DNA from: Bacteroidales bacterium
GTDB lineage: Bacteria; Bacteroidota; Bacteroidia; Bacteroidales; Marinilabiliaceae
Length of the DNA stretch: 64,000 nucleotides
Reading direction: 5' to 3'
Assembly (NCBI GenBank): GCA_015061285.1
Contig: SUWW01000001.1
Location: forward strand, 1-64,000
Numbering within the stretch: the first letter of the stretch is position 1; each line of letters begins with the position of its first letter. The notes below the pieces were generated by a model. It ran no database searches and was not told where the DNA came from. It worked only from the letters and a program-made list of their open reading frames with translations. The position numbers and the translations under genes were made by a program. Shown one piece after another: positions 11,201-20,614 of this stretch.

Positions 11201-11406
11201 TTCTCAAGTGCGACAACATCACACTTGGCTATAGCTTCAAGAACATAGCTTCGGCTCCGCTCAGTGGTCGTGTATATGGTAGTGTATCGAACGTATTCAC
11301 CATCACCGACTACAAGGGCATCGATCCTGAAGTGTTTGGTGGCATCGACAATACCATCTATCCACGTCCTATCACGTTCCTTGTAGGTCTTTCACTTAAC
11401 TTCTAA
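8293..11406 (+). CDS. susC: SusC-like TonB-dependent outer-membrane transporter
   Basis: About 1037 aa from the ATG at 8293, chosen because it starts the signal peptide ending WAQQIAVKG. Residues about 25-105 form the CarboxypepD_reg-like domain (VKGVVRDAADNSPIPGVSVV ... FSFIGY), followed by the TonB-box region (ELDDVVVIGYGTAKK), the plug with the SusC signature (GTPGGGSTIRIRGGSSL, LIVIDG, LKDASATAIYGSRGSNG), and a 22-strand-type barrel ending in an aromatic residue (FLVGLSLNF). It imports maltooligosaccharides together with SusD. First gene of susCDEFG with 13 bp to susD. Confidence 0.93.
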   Translation: MNGRQFLKEALLTLMCMMGALSVWAQQIAVKGVVRDAADNSPIPGVSVVVKNTTRGTITDFNGNFSVNANQGDVLVFSFIGYTNQELAAAANMQVSLVSDAQELDDVVVIGYGTAKKNDMTGSVTAIKPDEMNKGMITNAQDMISGKIAGVNVTSDGGTPGGGSTIRIRGGSSLNASNDPLIVIDGLAMDQSGVKGLANPLSMVNPADIETFTVLKDASATAIYGSRGSNGVIIITTKKGKANGGRPQISYNGNVSVSMIQNQLELLDGDEYRAKIEELYGEGGMYYNEKTYAAIKANLGDANTDWQDEIFRVALSTDHNLTISGGVKDVPYRVGFGYTKQNGILDTSDFERYTVSLNVNPTFLDKHLSFNLAAKGMLAKSRFADTGAISAAYRMDPTQPVKTDDEKYQNFGGFFQWTVNGESLSDPNWAYNTNRNAPGNPVSYLEDKEDKATSKSFIGSLEGDYKIHGFEDLRIHGSIGIDASTGKQTTVVSPYSYLNTYFGWDGWDKIDKYNLSLNAYAQYSKDFTETQHFDIMAGYEWQHFHKVQEYDGWGLYQSTYVETVKDADGKVVKDEAGNPVTQPSALAGTQYGRSAKTIKTENYLVSFFGRLNYSLLDRYLLTITLRNDGSSRFKDHWSLFPSVALGWRVKQEAFLEDVEAISDMKVRLGYGQTGQQEGIGDYNYFASYNISSGVGSKYNLVGDGTMYRPDAYNENLKWETTTTYNAGLDLGFFNNRLTVNADFYYRETTDLLNTVSVAAGSNFRNKVTSNIGSLENKGFELGITGHPIHTDDWHWEVSANATYNKNEITELISNDEGYYVETGGISSGTGNYCQAHAVGHAASAFYVYQQVYGSDGKALEGVFVDRNGDGQITSDDRYFYKQPTAPWTFGFSSKLQWKNVDFGFSLRASIGNYVYNDREAGSSDLSQSTGLWNSSFEYLSNRPKYAFERNWGALSNYSALSDYFVQNASFLKCDNITLGYSFKNIASAPLSGRVYGSVSNVFTITDYKGIDPEVFGGIDNTIYPRPITFLVGLSLNF

Positions 11407-11419
11407 AAACCGAATTATC

Positions 11420-13012
11420 ATGAAACTCAAATATATTCTGCCTTCGGCTCTTGTGGCAGCTATGGGAATGAGCTCATGCGTCAACGACTTGGACGTAACA
11501 CCTATCGATCCAAGCACAGTGATGATTGTTGATGCTAACGGCCTTTTCAACAAGTGCTATGCTAATATGGCAGTGGCTGGCAACAGCGGCGCCAATGGCG
11601 ACTGCGACATCGACGGCCTCGATGGTGGTACAACAGGCTTTGTGCGTCAGATGTTCAACGCCAACGAACTTACTACCGACGAATCGATATGCGCATGGGG
11701 CGACCCTGGCATTCCTGAGTTCAACTTCAACCAATGGACTGCTGCTCACCCAATGCTCAAAGGTTTCTACAACCGACTTACTACTGGTATCTCATATTGC
11801 AACCACTACCTCAGCGAGTGTAGCGCTGTAGATGCCACAATGACTGCCGAAATTCGTTTTGTGCGTGCATTCTACTATTTCCAACTTATGGACTGCTTCG
11901 GCAACGTACCTTTTGCAACCGAACTTCTTTCGGACAATGCGCCACAAGCATCTCGCTCTGAGGTATTTGCATTTGTAGAAAACGAACTTCTCGAATGTCT
12001 CAACGATATGGCTGAGCCTCGCACCAACACCTACGGTCGTGCCGATAAAGCTGCCGCTTGGATGCTTCTTGCACGCATCTATTTGAATGCTGAAGTATAC
12101 ACAGGCACAGCACAATGGGATAAGGCTGCCGAATATGCTAAAAAAGTAATGGAATCGGGCTACAAAGTATTCGACAATGGTGGTAATTACGAAGGCGCAA
12201 GCGGTTGGTCGGCATATCAGATGCTCTTTATGGGCAATAATGGTGAAAATGGTGCTCAAGTTGAAGCCATTCTTCCTATTCTTCAAGATGGAAAAGAGAC
12301 AACCAGCTGGGGCACAACACTCTTCCTTATGGCTTCGACCTTCAAGGCTGATATGACTTTGGTTGGCACTGCTACCAACGGCACTTCAGAGGCTTGGGGC
12401 GGCAACCGAGCTCGTCCTGAACTCGTTGCAAAATTCTTCCCTAATGGCGATGCTCCACAAGTTGATGTTTGGGAAATGATAGACAAAGCAGGCGACGACC
12501 GCGCACTCTTCTGGGGTAAAGATCGTAGCCTCGACATCACCAATACTACCGAGTTTACCGAAGGCTATTCTGTATGCAAATTCACCAACTTCTACTCAGA
12601 TGGAAGTTCGCCCAAAGATCCTCAATTCCCTGATGCCGACTTCTTCATGATGCGTGCTGCTGAAGCTAATCTTACATACGCCGAAGCTCTTACACGTCAG
12701 AATGGTGGCACAGCACCGCAAGAGGCTCTCGATGCACTCAATGCACTCCGCACTCGTGCTCATGCTACTAAAAAAGCCAGCTATACGCTTGCTGAAATAT
12801 GCGACGAATGGTGCCGCGAATTCTACTACGAAGGTCGCCGTCGTTCGGACCTTATCCGCTTCGGTTTCTTCGGTGGCAACAACTCATACAAATGGCAGTG
12901 GAAAGGTGGCGTAAAAGCAGGTGCAAACTTCGATGAACACCTCAACATATTCGCTATTCCTGACGATGATATGAATGCAAACTCTAATCTCGTTCAGAAT
13001 CCAGGTTATTAA
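11420..13012 (+). CDS. susD: SusD-like starch-binding lipoprotein
   Basis: A 530-aa RagB/SusD-family lipoprotein; lipobox Cys in GMSSCVNDLD. TPR-like helices include RFVRAFYYFQLMDCFGNVP (about 140-158) and KAAAWMLLARIYLNAEVY (about 212), and the C-terminal SusD block runs EICDEWCREFYYEGRRRSDLIRFG (about 455-480), ending in the family-typical LVQNPGY. It forms the surface lid on SusC and binds starch helices. It sits directly between susC and susE with short spacers, so co-transcription is near certain. Confidence 0.93.
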   Translation: MKLKYILPSALVAAMGMSSCVNDLDVTPIDPSTVMIVDANGLFNKCYANMAVAGNSGANGDCDIDGLDGGTTGFVRQMFNANELTTDESICAWGDPGIPEFNFNQWTAAHPMLKGFYNRLTTGISYCNHYLSECSAVDATMTAEIRFVRAFYYFQLMDCFGNVPFATELLSDNAPQASRSEVFAFVENELLECLNDMAEPRTNTYGRADKAAAWMLLARIYLNAEVYTGTAQWDKAAEYAKKVMESGYKVFDNGGNYEGASGWSAYQMLFMGNNGENGAQVEAILPILQDGKETTSWGTTLFLMASTFKADMTLVGTATNGTSEAWGGNRARPELVAKFFPNGDAPQVDVWEMIDKAGDDRALFWGKDRSLDITNTTEFTEGYSVCKFTNFYSDGSSPKDPQFPDADFFMMRAAEANLTYAEALTRQNGGTAPQEALDALNALRTRAHATKKASYTLAEICDEWCREFYYEGRRRSDLIRFGFFGGNNSYKWQWKGGVKAGANFDEHLNIFAIPDDDMNANSNLVQNPGY

Positions 13013-13033
13013 TTATCTAAAAAGACTTAGAAA

Positions 13034-14260
13034 ATGAAAAAGTTATTATATAGCGCATTGATGCTGAGCTGCATAGGCACATTCACTGCTTGCGACGATG
13101 ATCGCGATGACAACCCTACACTCAGCGATAATGCCAATGTTGAGTTCGTTCTCAACACGCCTGCTTACGCTTCGTCGATAGTCGATTTAGCATCTTCGGA
13201 GAGTGTAAACCTCTATTGTTCGCAACCTGAATGGGGCTTTCCTACGGCTGTAAACTATATAACTCAAGTGTCGCTAAACGGCGAATACAAAATATCTAAT
13301 GAAACTGCTGATGCCGATGAATCGGGCGAGACAAAGGCCGATTATTACGCTCTCGACCCTATCACTTCGGCAAGTTTGGCCATCGTGCCCGAAAATTTAG
13401 CAGCAGCACTCACATATCTCAATGGTTGGGAAGGCGACGAAGATGTGCCTGCCACAGAGGAGATATATGTACGCATAGTTGCTACACCAAGCACCAACTC
13501 ATCGAATGGACTTTCGGCTCAGTCGGTTGCTAAATATGCAGTAACATCGAACGTAGTAAAGTTCAATGTAGCTCCATACTACGTAGAACTTGCTCCAGCG
13601 CCTATCGAACTCTGGTATTTGGTTGGTGCAAATATTGGTAGTGCTTCATGGTCGAACGGAACCGACCAAATCGGAAATGGCTTAGTGCCTCTCGAACCAA
13701 TTCAAAATGCTGAATACGACAAGAAGACTGGTCGTGGCGAAATAGCCATAACAGCATATTTCGACGATGAATTCAAACTCATAAATGTTCCTGGCAACTG
13801 GGAAATTCAGTGGGCACAAGGCGACGCCTTCGGTTCATTCAAGAAGAATGATGGCGGGGCTGGCAACATTGTTGTTCCTTCGGCTGGCTACTACAAAGTG
13901 TTGCTCAACACGGCTACTGATGTACTCGAAATTACTAAAGCAGAAGAAGTAAAAGAACTTGGCGAAATATCTATCGCAGGCAGCTTCAACGATTGGGGCG
14001 ACCAACCAATGACTCCTGTATTCTCGCTCACCGACGACCAAAAGGCTCACAACCACCTTTGGAAATACGAGTTCGAAGCAACTGAAGATGTCGAGCTCAA
14101 GTTCAAGACCACTGGCAGCTGGGACACCAACTGGGGTACTACTACATTCCCTACTGGATGGGGCGTAAATGGAGGCGACAACATTCCTGTGGCTGCTGGT
14201 AAATACTTGATACTCTTCGACGATATTACTGGTTACTACACCTTCATAACTCAAGAGTAG
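13034..14260 (+). CDS. susE: SusE-like starch-binding outer-membrane lipoprotein
   Basis: A 408-aa lipoprotein (lipobox ending FTACDDDRDD). The N-terminal Ig-like domain (about 35-180) carries the SusE start pattern NVEFVLNTPAYASSIVDL. Two C-terminal CBM-like beta-sandwich domains follow (about 195-300, and 315-405 starting ISIAGSFNDWGDQP), with the aromatic residues such domains use to hold glucan. It helps keep starch at the surface and shapes which chain lengths enter. Its start MKKLLYSALM is nearly the same as that of the next gene, so the two look like duplicates. Exact SusE or SusF assignment rests on order. Confidence 0.82.
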   Translation: MKKLLYSALMLSCIGTFTACDDDRDDNPTLSDNANVEFVLNTPAYASSIVDLASSESVNLYCSQPEWGFPTAVNYITQVSLNGEYKISNETADADESGETKADYYALDPITSASLAIVPENLAAALTYLNGWEGDEDVPATEEIYVRIVATPSTNSSNGLSAQSVAKYAVTSNVVKFNVAPYYVELAPAPIELWYLVGANIGSASWSNGTDQIGNGLVPLEPIQNAEYDKKTGRGEIAITAYFDDEFKLINVPGNWEIQWAQGDAFGSFKKNDGGAGNIVVPSAGYYKVLLNTATDVLEITKAEEVKELGEISIAGSFNDWGDQPMTPVFSLTDDQKAHNHLWKYEFEATEDVELKFKTTGSWDTNWGTTTFPTGWGVNGGDNIPVAAGKYLILFDDITGYYTFITQE

Positions 14261-14349
14261 AGCAGTTTATATAAACATTATTTATATAAATATCGGGTGC
14301 CGTTTTGCTTGCCATGCGGCGGCATCCGATTCTAAAAAAGATTCCGAAA

Positions 14350-15795
14350 ATGAAAAAGTTAATATATAGCGCCCTCGCATTCATGGCTGTCGGCTTCGCT
14401 TCGTGCGACGACGAAAGCTACGACGATTGGGCTCAGCCTATAACCAATGCACAAGAGGCTTCACAAAACTTCACTTTTAGTGCTGCTGCCGTTGATGCCA
14501 TCAACCTTGCCGACATCGACACCAACATTGTGAAAGTTTTCACTCCTACAGTTGATCTCACCGACGACAATGCCACTGTCAACAACTTCAACGTATTGTT
14601 CTCTGATGGTTCTACTATCAGTGCCGATGCTAATGGTAATGTGCTTGTAGATGACCTCGTTTCAGTTATTGAGGCAATCTACGGCAAAGCTCCCGAACTG
14701 CGCACACTCCCAACGAGTGTTGTAGCTCTCATCAATCGCGATGGTCAACTTATGAAGAGCGACACAGCTAAGATTGAGATAAAGGCTACGCTCGAAGCAC
14801 CTGTAATCGAATCGGCATACTATGTCATTGGAGCTGTTCCTGGTTGGAGTTTCGAAGCAGCTGCAACGGCTAAGTTCGAGCATTCTGACGTTAATGTATA
14901 CGACGACCCAATCTTCACCATAACAATGGAAGCACCATACAAGAAAGATGATGCTGGTGAATTTGTTCTTGATGAAGATGGCAATAAAATTCGCGACGAT
15001 TATTGGTTCCGCTTCGTACCTCAATCATCGCTCGAAAAAGCCGATTGGACTGGTACTATCGGTTGCCTCAAAAATGGCACTGAAGACCTCGAAGGCAAGC
15101 TCTATATGGTCGATGAAATTGAAGGCGATGGCTGCATCAAGATGCCTGCTACCGATGGCGCTCTCTTCTATAAGATTGAACTCAATATGATGGAATACAC
15201 CTACAAAGTTACTCCGCTCATGTTCGAGAATTATATCTATTTGCCAGGCAATGCTCAGAGCTGGAGCCCTGAAACAGCACCTGCACTCAAGCATCAAGGC
15301 AATGGCATCTACACCGGCTTTGCATATATGGATGGTGAATTCAAGTTTACTCGCGCTCGCAATTGGAGTTCTGAATACAATGCAGGAGCGTTCAAAAACG
15401 CAAGCGAAGGCTTCAGCCTCGAAAAAGGTGATGGTGGCAATATCATCAATAGCGTCTCTGGTCTCTATTACTTCGAAGTTGATGTAGTTAATGGCGACCT
15501 CAAGGCTACCCCAATTACCAACATGAACCTCGTTGGCGTTTTCAATGATTGGAACAATGCTGATGATACGCAGCAGATGACGTGGAATGCTACTAACCTA
15601 TGCTACGAGATAACTGGCGCAACAGTAACTGCCGATGGTTGGAAATTTACAGCTAACAATGCTTGGGACATCAACCTTGGTGGCGACTTGAACGACCTCG
15701 TTAGCAATGGCGGCAACCTTAGCGCAGTTGGCACTACCATCAAGCTCTATCCTTGCCGTACTACAAAAGACGAGATTTACGCTACGGTAGAATAG
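14350..15795 (+). CDS. susF: SusF-like starch-binding outer-membrane lipoprotein
   Basis: 481 aa from the ATG at 14350, chosen for its lipoprotein signal (MKKLIYSALAFMAVGFASC). An N-terminal Ig-like domain (about 30-150, NFTFSAAAVDAINL...) is followed by three CBM-like domains: AYYVIGAVPGWSFE (about 158), NYIYLPGNAQSWSPETA (about 295) and MNLVGVFNDWNNADD (about 393). Three CBM modules is the SusF arrangement in Bacteroides, against two in SusE. It is an accessory surface binder, not required for uptake in the model system. The 90-bp gap from susE has no terminator. Confidence 0.82.
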   Translation: MKKLIYSALAFMAVGFASCDDESYDDWAQPITNAQEASQNFTFSAAAVDAINLADIDTNIVKVFTPTVDLTDDNATVNNFNVLFSDGSTISADANGNVLVDDLVSVIEAIYGKAPELRTLPTSVVALINRDGQLMKSDTAKIEIKATLEAPVIESAYYVIGAVPGWSFEAAATAKFEHSDVNVYDDPIFTITMEAPYKKDDAGEFVLDEDGNKIRDDYWFRFVPQSSLEKADWTGTIGCLKNGTEDLEGKLYMVDEIEGDGCIKMPATDGALFYKIELNMMEYTYKVTPLMFENYIYLPGNAQSWSPETAPALKHQGNGIYTGFAYMDGEFKFTRARNWSSEYNAGAFKNASEGFSLEKGDGGNIINSVSGLYYFEVDVVNGDLKATPITNMNLVGVFNDWNNADDTQQMTWNATNLCYEITGATVTADGWKFTANNAWDINLGGDLNDLVSNGGNLSAVGTTIKLYPCRTTKDEIYATVE

Positions 15796-15801
15796 CATAT
15801 A

Positions 15802-15889
15802 TATCACCAGATAAAACGAATAGTTGGCATGAACATCATAAGTCTTGCTAATTAATACAAAAAGTATAATTTCGTTTTATCTGGTGATA
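15802..15889. repeat. Perfect 19-bp inverted repeat between susF and susG
   Basis: TATCACCAGATAAAACGAA (15802-15820) and its exact reverse complement (15871-15889) enclose 50 nt. The right arm ends 5 nt before the first susG ATG. With no T run after it, it is a poor terminator. It could be an RNA stem that controls susG translation, protects the upstream mRNA, or is a very small mobile (MITE-like) element. No second copy was seen in the window. Confidence 0.75.
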
Positions 15890-15894
15890 ACTAT

Positions 15895-17547
15895 ATGAAT
15901 ACTAAACAATTATTTATGCATATAAGCTCAAAAATGGCAGGCTTCCTATTGGCTACTTCAATAGGTTGCCTGCTTTTCAGTTGTTCTAACACAGCTGAAC
16001 CGACACCCGACACTGATGTCATTATGCAAGCCTTCTATTGGGACGTGCCTGTAGATGCTGCCAACCAAAATGGCAATTGGTGGAATCACCTTGCTCAAGT
16101 GGCACCCGAGCTCCACGATGCGGGAATAACTGCAATTTGGACTCCAGTGCCAGCAAAAGGCAATTGGGGCATCTACGACAGCGGCTATGGCATCTACGAC
16201 CATTATGACCTCGGCAACTATAGCCAAAAAGGAACAGTGGAAACTCGCTATGGCAGCCGTGCTGAACTCGAACAGATGATTGCCACTATGCATCAGAATG
16301 GTATATATGTATATAGCGATGTGGTGCTCAACCATCTTTATGGTGGTGATGAAAATTTTGAAGCTAATCCTGCCGTAACAGACTACGCAAAGCATAATTA
16401 TAAATATGAGCCTTACCCCGACGACGAAATTCGATGGTCTGACGATTCGGTGGCTCACACACGCACCAATATTTTCTATCCGACACATGCCAACGAGCCG
16501 AACTACGAGTGGCACTACAACCACTTCCACCCGTCGTCGGCAACCGACTCTCTCACCGACTTTGCAGATGACGTGCTGCGTCCCAACACAAAATTCTTTG
16601 GCAACGACCTCGATTTGAACAACGAAGAGGTTTGCCAACGTCTGTGCGATTGGGGCAAATGGCTAAAATCGGACATCGGATTTGATGGCTTCCGCATGGA
16701 TTTTGTGCACGGACTTACCACGGAATTTGTTGCCAAATGGGTGAACAATTTGCCCAAGCAAGAAGGCAAGCAACCATTTGTTGTGGGTGAATATTGGGCT
16801 CAAGATAGTCGCTACATCAAAGATTGGGTAGAAACTGTTGCAAGCCTCGGAGCCAATGTTCATGCATTCGACTTTCCGCTCAAGTTTATCCTTACCGACA
16901 TGTGCAACAAAAGCGGTTCGGAGTTCAATATGTATTGGCTCAACCACGCTGGACTCGTTCGCAACCAATATGGCGCATCGCTTCCAAGCAATTCGGTGGT
17001 GACTTTCGTCGAAAATCACGACACTGGCAAAGAGTACGACAAATGGATTACTCACGATATGCACCTTGCATACGCATACATACTCACTCACGAAGGCACG
17101 CCATGCATATTCTACCCGCACTTCTTTGGCGATATTATGACCGATGCGCAAGACAACGAGTACACCATCATACCGCCTACAAACCTCGGCGAGATTATTG
17201 CTCAGCTTATAAATATTCGAAAAACATATTTAGGTGGAAATCTCGTTGTACTTAGCGAACAACCATCTGCCGAACCTAAGGAAAACTTGCAAAATGTTTA
17301 CATTGCTCGCCGACAAGGCAACGGCGTGAAAGATGGTGCTATAGTGGTCATAAACAACGACGACTACGAAGCAAAATCGCTCACAGTAAATGTCAATGCT
17401 GATGGTTTTACAAATTGGGCTAAGCAAACTCTTGTAAATTTGATTGATACAGCAGAAACTATTACTGTTGATGCCAATGGCCAAGTGGAGCTTAGTGCAC
17501 CAGCCCGCAATTACAGCATTTGGGTGAAACAACAAGATTTGAAATAG
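15895..17547 (+). CDS. susG: Surface GH13 alpha-amylase lipoprotein (SusG-like)
   Basis: A 550-aa lipoprotein with signal and lipobox around [13 protein letters not shown]. The start may be 15895 or the in-frame ATG at 15916. The amylase barrel begins at once ([12 protein letters not shown]). Region I is [10 protein letters not shown] (about 137), the nucleophile is in [12 protein letters not shown] (about 263), the acid/base is in VVGEYW (about 296), and the third carboxylate is in [12 protein letters not shown] (about 371). The start of the barrel resembles GH13_5-type liquefying amylases. Unlike Bacteroides SusG (about 690 aa, with an inserted CBM58), there is no room for such an insertion. 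It makes the first cut in extracellular starch. Confidence 0.85.
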   Translation: MNTKQLFMHISSKMAGFLLATSIGCLLFSCSNTAEPTPDTDVIMQAFYWDVPVDAANQNGNWWNHLAQVAPELHDAGITAIWTPVPAKGNWGIYDSGYGIYDHYDLGNYSQKGTVETRYGSRAELEQMIATMHQNGIYVYSDVVLNHLYGGDENFEANPAVTDYAKHNYKYEPYPDDEIRWSDDSVAHTRTNIFYPTHANEPNYEWHYNHFHPSSATDSLTDFADDVLRPNTKFFGNDLDLNNEEVCQRLCDWGKWLKSDIGFDGFRMDFVHGLTTEFVAKWVNNLPKQEGKQPFVVGEYWAQDSRYIKDWVETVASLGANVHAFDFPLKFILTDMCNKSGSEFNMYWLNHAGLVRNQYGASLPSNSVVTFVENHDTGKEYDKWITHDMHLAYAYILTHEGTPCIFYPHFFGDIMTDAQDNEYTIIPPTNLGEIIAQLINIRKTYLGGNLVVLSEQPSAEPKENLQNVYIARRQGNGVKDGAIVVINNDDYEAKSLTVNVNADGFTNWAKQTLVNLIDTAETITVDANGQVELSAPARNYSIWVKQQDLK

Positions 17548-17571
17548 GCTATCGACTTATAGTTATAAAAC

Positions 17572-17608
17572 AAGAGCCGAACTTTTTACTAACGTTCGGC
17601 TCTTTTTA
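17572..17608. terminator. Terminator between susG and the AddB-like gene
   Basis: AAGAGCCGAAC (17572-17582) pairs with GTTCGGCTCTT (17594-17604), followed by T residues; A residues on the left side would let it work in both directions for these convergent genes. Confidence 0.8.
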
Positions 17609-17628
17609 TTGTAGCAGATGGCTAATAA

Positions 17629-20472
17629 TTATGCTTCGCGATTGCACAAACTTATAAAATCGCAATACTTACAAGTATCGTCTTTGCTGCACATCACAAA
17701 AGATTCTTCAGCATCGAAAATGGACGAGAGACACACCTTCAAACGAGCTTCGAAATCTTCTCGAATATCGTTATACGTAAACTCTTTCTTGCAATAACTT
17801 AATGTAGTACCATCGTTATACTTAGGCAGCTCTTTCACCTTATACACTCGCAATTTCATATCGCCACAATGAGGATTTTGCGTGTCGTGGCAGAGCATAT
17901 AGCAATAAATCAGAACTTGTAAAACAGCCTTATAATCTCCAATTTTCTCGGCAGTAAACAAATTATTGTAATCGTCAAAGCCAAACTTTTTGTCGCTGCC
18001 AGTTTTGTAGTCACATACATAAGTAACACCGCCGCACTCGTGTATTCGGTCGATACTACCCTTGATATTGATAGTCTTTCCGTTATCAAGCGCAATAGGC
18101 ACCAAAAGTTCCTTTTCGGTTGCAAGCATTGTGACACCTTGTTTCGCGTCAATTTCGACCATTGTTGTTGCATAATCAACTATTGCATTGTAGAGCAATA
18201 TGTTACGACCTTGCAAATCCTCCTTTTTGAAATTCTTATTTCTAATCAGCTGCTCGCCAAAGCCTTGAAGCGTAAGCCGCTCTATTTCGCCAGTGCTCTT
18301 TATTTCGTTGAGTAGTTCTTGTGTGACTTTCACAGGAAATTGTCGACCGCCAAGTTTATATACATTTTCCATCACTCCGTGGAAAATCTGGCCTATCATG
18401 CGATTGTCGACCTCCTCAAGCACATCATCGGCTCGACCAATCTTGTAAATCTTCGAAAAGAAGAATTTCATTGGACACGATATGTAGCTAATGATGCTGG
18501 TAGGCGAAATATGAGTGAGTTTTTCATTCATCAACTGCAATATTTCAGGCGTTTTTCTTACGGCATTCTCACTTTTCTCAAACTGCGAAATAGCATTCGA
18601 CGACACACGTTGCGTGGTGTGCATATTGAACTCGTGGCGCAGTTGAAGCAAGAATCGGCTCTCGCCTACTCTATCGCCCGAAATGCTTGTGGAATAGAGC
18701 AAATGAACATTCTTAGCACGCTGAATGAGACGGAAGAAATAGTATGAAAATATGCTATCTTGATGCTCGCGCGTAGGCAATCCGAAGCCTAAACGCAAAT
18801 TATATGGAATGAACGACGGCGAAACAGCATTCTTAGGGAAAACGCCTTCGTTGAGGTCGAGAATTACAAGATTATCAAAGTCGAGCGCACGCGTTTCCAA
18901 AATACCAAGCACCTGCAAACCTGCATGAGGCATACCACAAAAATCGACCGTTTTACTTGCCACCACACAGTCCACCATACCAAAGAGCATATCTACACTC
19001 GAAATATCTACTCCAACCTTAATTATTTGAGCCTCAAACAGATGTATTGCATTTATGATTGCAAACGAGCACTCGCGTTGAAGTTGGTCGTTCTCTTGCA
19101 GACTCTCATATATAATCTCATAAATATTGAGCAAATATTTGATAAGATTGGCAGCCTCAACAGGCTTGAATATGGCCTTAAGCAGTTCGTGACCCGATAA
19201 ATCAGAAGGTTTTATCCAGATAGCATTTCCATTTATTATGGCTTTACGCAACTTGCCAACACACTCATCACCACAGATATAGAGCACTGTTGGGTGTTGC
19301 AAAATGCTAAGAACGCAATTGTGATAAAAAGCCAATTCACCTTCTGCCGTACGTCGCAAGTAGGCATCGGATTGCAAGCGACGCAGCAAATCGAGCAAGC
19401 CATAGAGAGGCGTCATTTTTATGGGATAGCCCATAGTTACGTTCACCGAGCTAACATTATCGGGCATGGCACTAAGCACGCCAAGAAGCATATTTTCGTC
19501 GGTCAGCACCACAGCCGAGCGAGTGCCACCATCGTAATTATGCAGAAGATAGTCATGCACAAAATTGAGCTGCCCTTGCGGATAGGCGAAAGTGGTAATG
19601 TTTATAGATGGTTGCTCCTGCGGCAAAGGTAGATGATAGTCGGAAGGCGAAGGATAGAGTTCTACATACTTACGCACAAAGCGCCCAGGTCCGTGCTCGT
19701 CGCCAGGGACTATTGGCGTGAGCATCTGCGGAGTGTAGTCCCAAAAGAAATCGGCGCGAGCAGCTACGCGAAAGAATGTAAACATCTTCTCCTCGGCCCG
19801 AGTAAGCGCGTTGAAACCAACAAATACGTAGCGAACTCCATTGTCGGGAAACGAATCGACAAGCGACTCAGCTACATTCCTATATATCATGCCAGAATAG
19901 GCCAAACCTTTCTGCTCCAAGCGCTTACGAAACTCCACATAGATAGAGTTAAGATTCTCGTAGAGCTTGACAAATTCGCTCTTCTCGGAGTCGGCTTTAC
20001 ACCCTCGCTTGAATATTACGTTCCAAAATTCATTTATTGCTTCACGCTGATTTTCTGTAAGATACGTATACTTATCGGCTAATTTTTCAAGGTCTAAGGT
20101 GTTCATAAAAATATCACCAGCATCGATGAGATATTTATCAATATCGTCGAAGTCGCCAATGAAGGTGCGAGCCCAGCCATAGAACGTTTCGAAATCGGTT
20201 TCGGGCTTATATATATCGCGATAGACCTGAAAGAGTTCAAATGCAAGCGTAATATCGTCGGCCACCATCAAGTTGGAGCGCGAAGCAAGAAACTCGGTTA
20301 TGGTGGTTGTATTTACACCAAAAATAGTTTTATGTCTCTGCTTCAACTCATTGCGGAGTTCGTTCATAAATAGCACTCCCGCGCGATGGCTCGGAAAGAC
20401 AAACATCAAGTCGCTCCAATTGGAAGCTGCGTGACGGTCTAAATAGTATTGTGCAACAGATTTTAGAAACAC
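17629..20472 (-). CDS. AddB-like helicase/nuclease with C-terminal iron-sulfur PD-(D/E)XK domain
   Basis: A 947-aa protein. The N-terminal part (FPSHRAGVLFMNEL, about residue 26) is a degenerate UvrD-like helicase domain without a Walker A loop, as in AddB. The C-terminal nuclease domain begins SYISCPMKFFF (Cys about 665), with GQIFHGVMENVY, the catalytic YVCDYKTGSDKKFG (Asp and Lys about 825) and a closing Cys cluster CKYCDFISLC (about 935-945), so the four cysteines of the AddB-type 4Fe-4S clasp are present. It would work with an AddA helicase-nuclease in double-strand-break repair; no addA gene is in the window. A REP-like repeat and the DUF4293 gene lie upstream on the same strand. Confidence 0.8.
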   Translation of the reverse strand: MFLKSVAQYYLDRHAASNWSDLMFVFPSHRAGVLFMNELRNELKQRHKTIFGVNTTTITEFLASRSNLMVADDITLAFELFQVYRDIYKPETDFETFYGWARTFIGDFDDIDKYLIDAGDIFMNTLDLEKLADKYTYLTENQREAINEFWNVIFKRGCKADSEKSEFVKLYENLNSIYVEFRKRLEQKGLAYSGMIYRNVAESLVDSFPDNGVRYVFVGFNALTRAEEKMFTFFRVAARADFFWDYTPQMLTPIVPGDEHGPGRFVRKYVELYPSPSDYHLPLPQEQPSINITTFAYPQGQLNFVHDYLLHNYDGGTRSAVVLTDENMLLGVLSAMPDNVSSVNVTMGYPIKMTPLYGLLDLLRRLQSDAYLRRTAEGELAFYHNCVLSILQHPTVLYICGDECVGKLRKAIINGNAIWIKPSDLSGHELLKAIFKPVEAANLIKYLLNIYEIIYESLQENDQLQRECSFAIINAIHLFEAQIIKVGVDISSVDMLFGMVDCVVASKTVDFCGMPHAGLQVLGILETRALDFDNLVILDLNEGVFPKNAVSPSFIPYNLRLGFGLPTREHQDSIFSYYFFRLIQRAKNVHLLYSTSISGDRVGESRFLLQLRHEFNMHTTQRVSSNAISQFEKSENAVRKTPEILQLMNEKLTHISPTSIISYISCPMKFFFSKIYKIGRADDVLEEVDNRMIGQIFHGVMENVYKLGGRQFPVKVTQELLNEIKSTGEIERLTLQGFGEQLIRNKNFKKEDLQGRNILLYNAIVDYATTMVEIDAKQGVTMLATEKELLVPIALDNGKTINIKGSIDRIHECGGVTYVCDYKTGSDKKFGFDDYNNLFTAEKIGDYKAVLQVLIYCYMLCHDTQNPHCGDMKLRVYKVKELPKYNDGTTLSYCKKEFTYNDIREDFEARLKVCLSSIFDAEESFVMCSKDDTCKYCDFISLCNREA

Positions 20473-20519
20473 CTTGGAATAATTACGAGTTAAGAGTTAT
20501 GAATTATTGCTTCCTTGTT

Positions 20520-20592
20520 GTCATTCTGAGCGAAGCGAAGAATCTTCTAAATTTTAGTTTCGCTTATATCCTTCGCTACGCTCAGGATGACA
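20520..20592. repeat. REP-like inverted repeat, copy 3 (variant)
   Basis: Arms GTCATTCTGAGCGAAGCGAA and TTCGCTACGCTCAGGATGAC pair across a 33-nt AT-rich middle. It shares GAGCGAAGCGAA and TTCGCTACGCTC with copies 1 and 2 but has the TCATTCTGAG outer arm, a common Bacteroidetes variant. Confidence 0.8.
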
Positions 20593-20614
20593 TTATTCCA
20601 TTTATCTGGCGTAT

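Noticed and set aside
13034-15795. SusE and SusF as one duplicated gene in recent expansion
   Set aside because: They share the start MKKL-YSA but differ in domain number and most residues, so they are old paralogs as in other sus loci.
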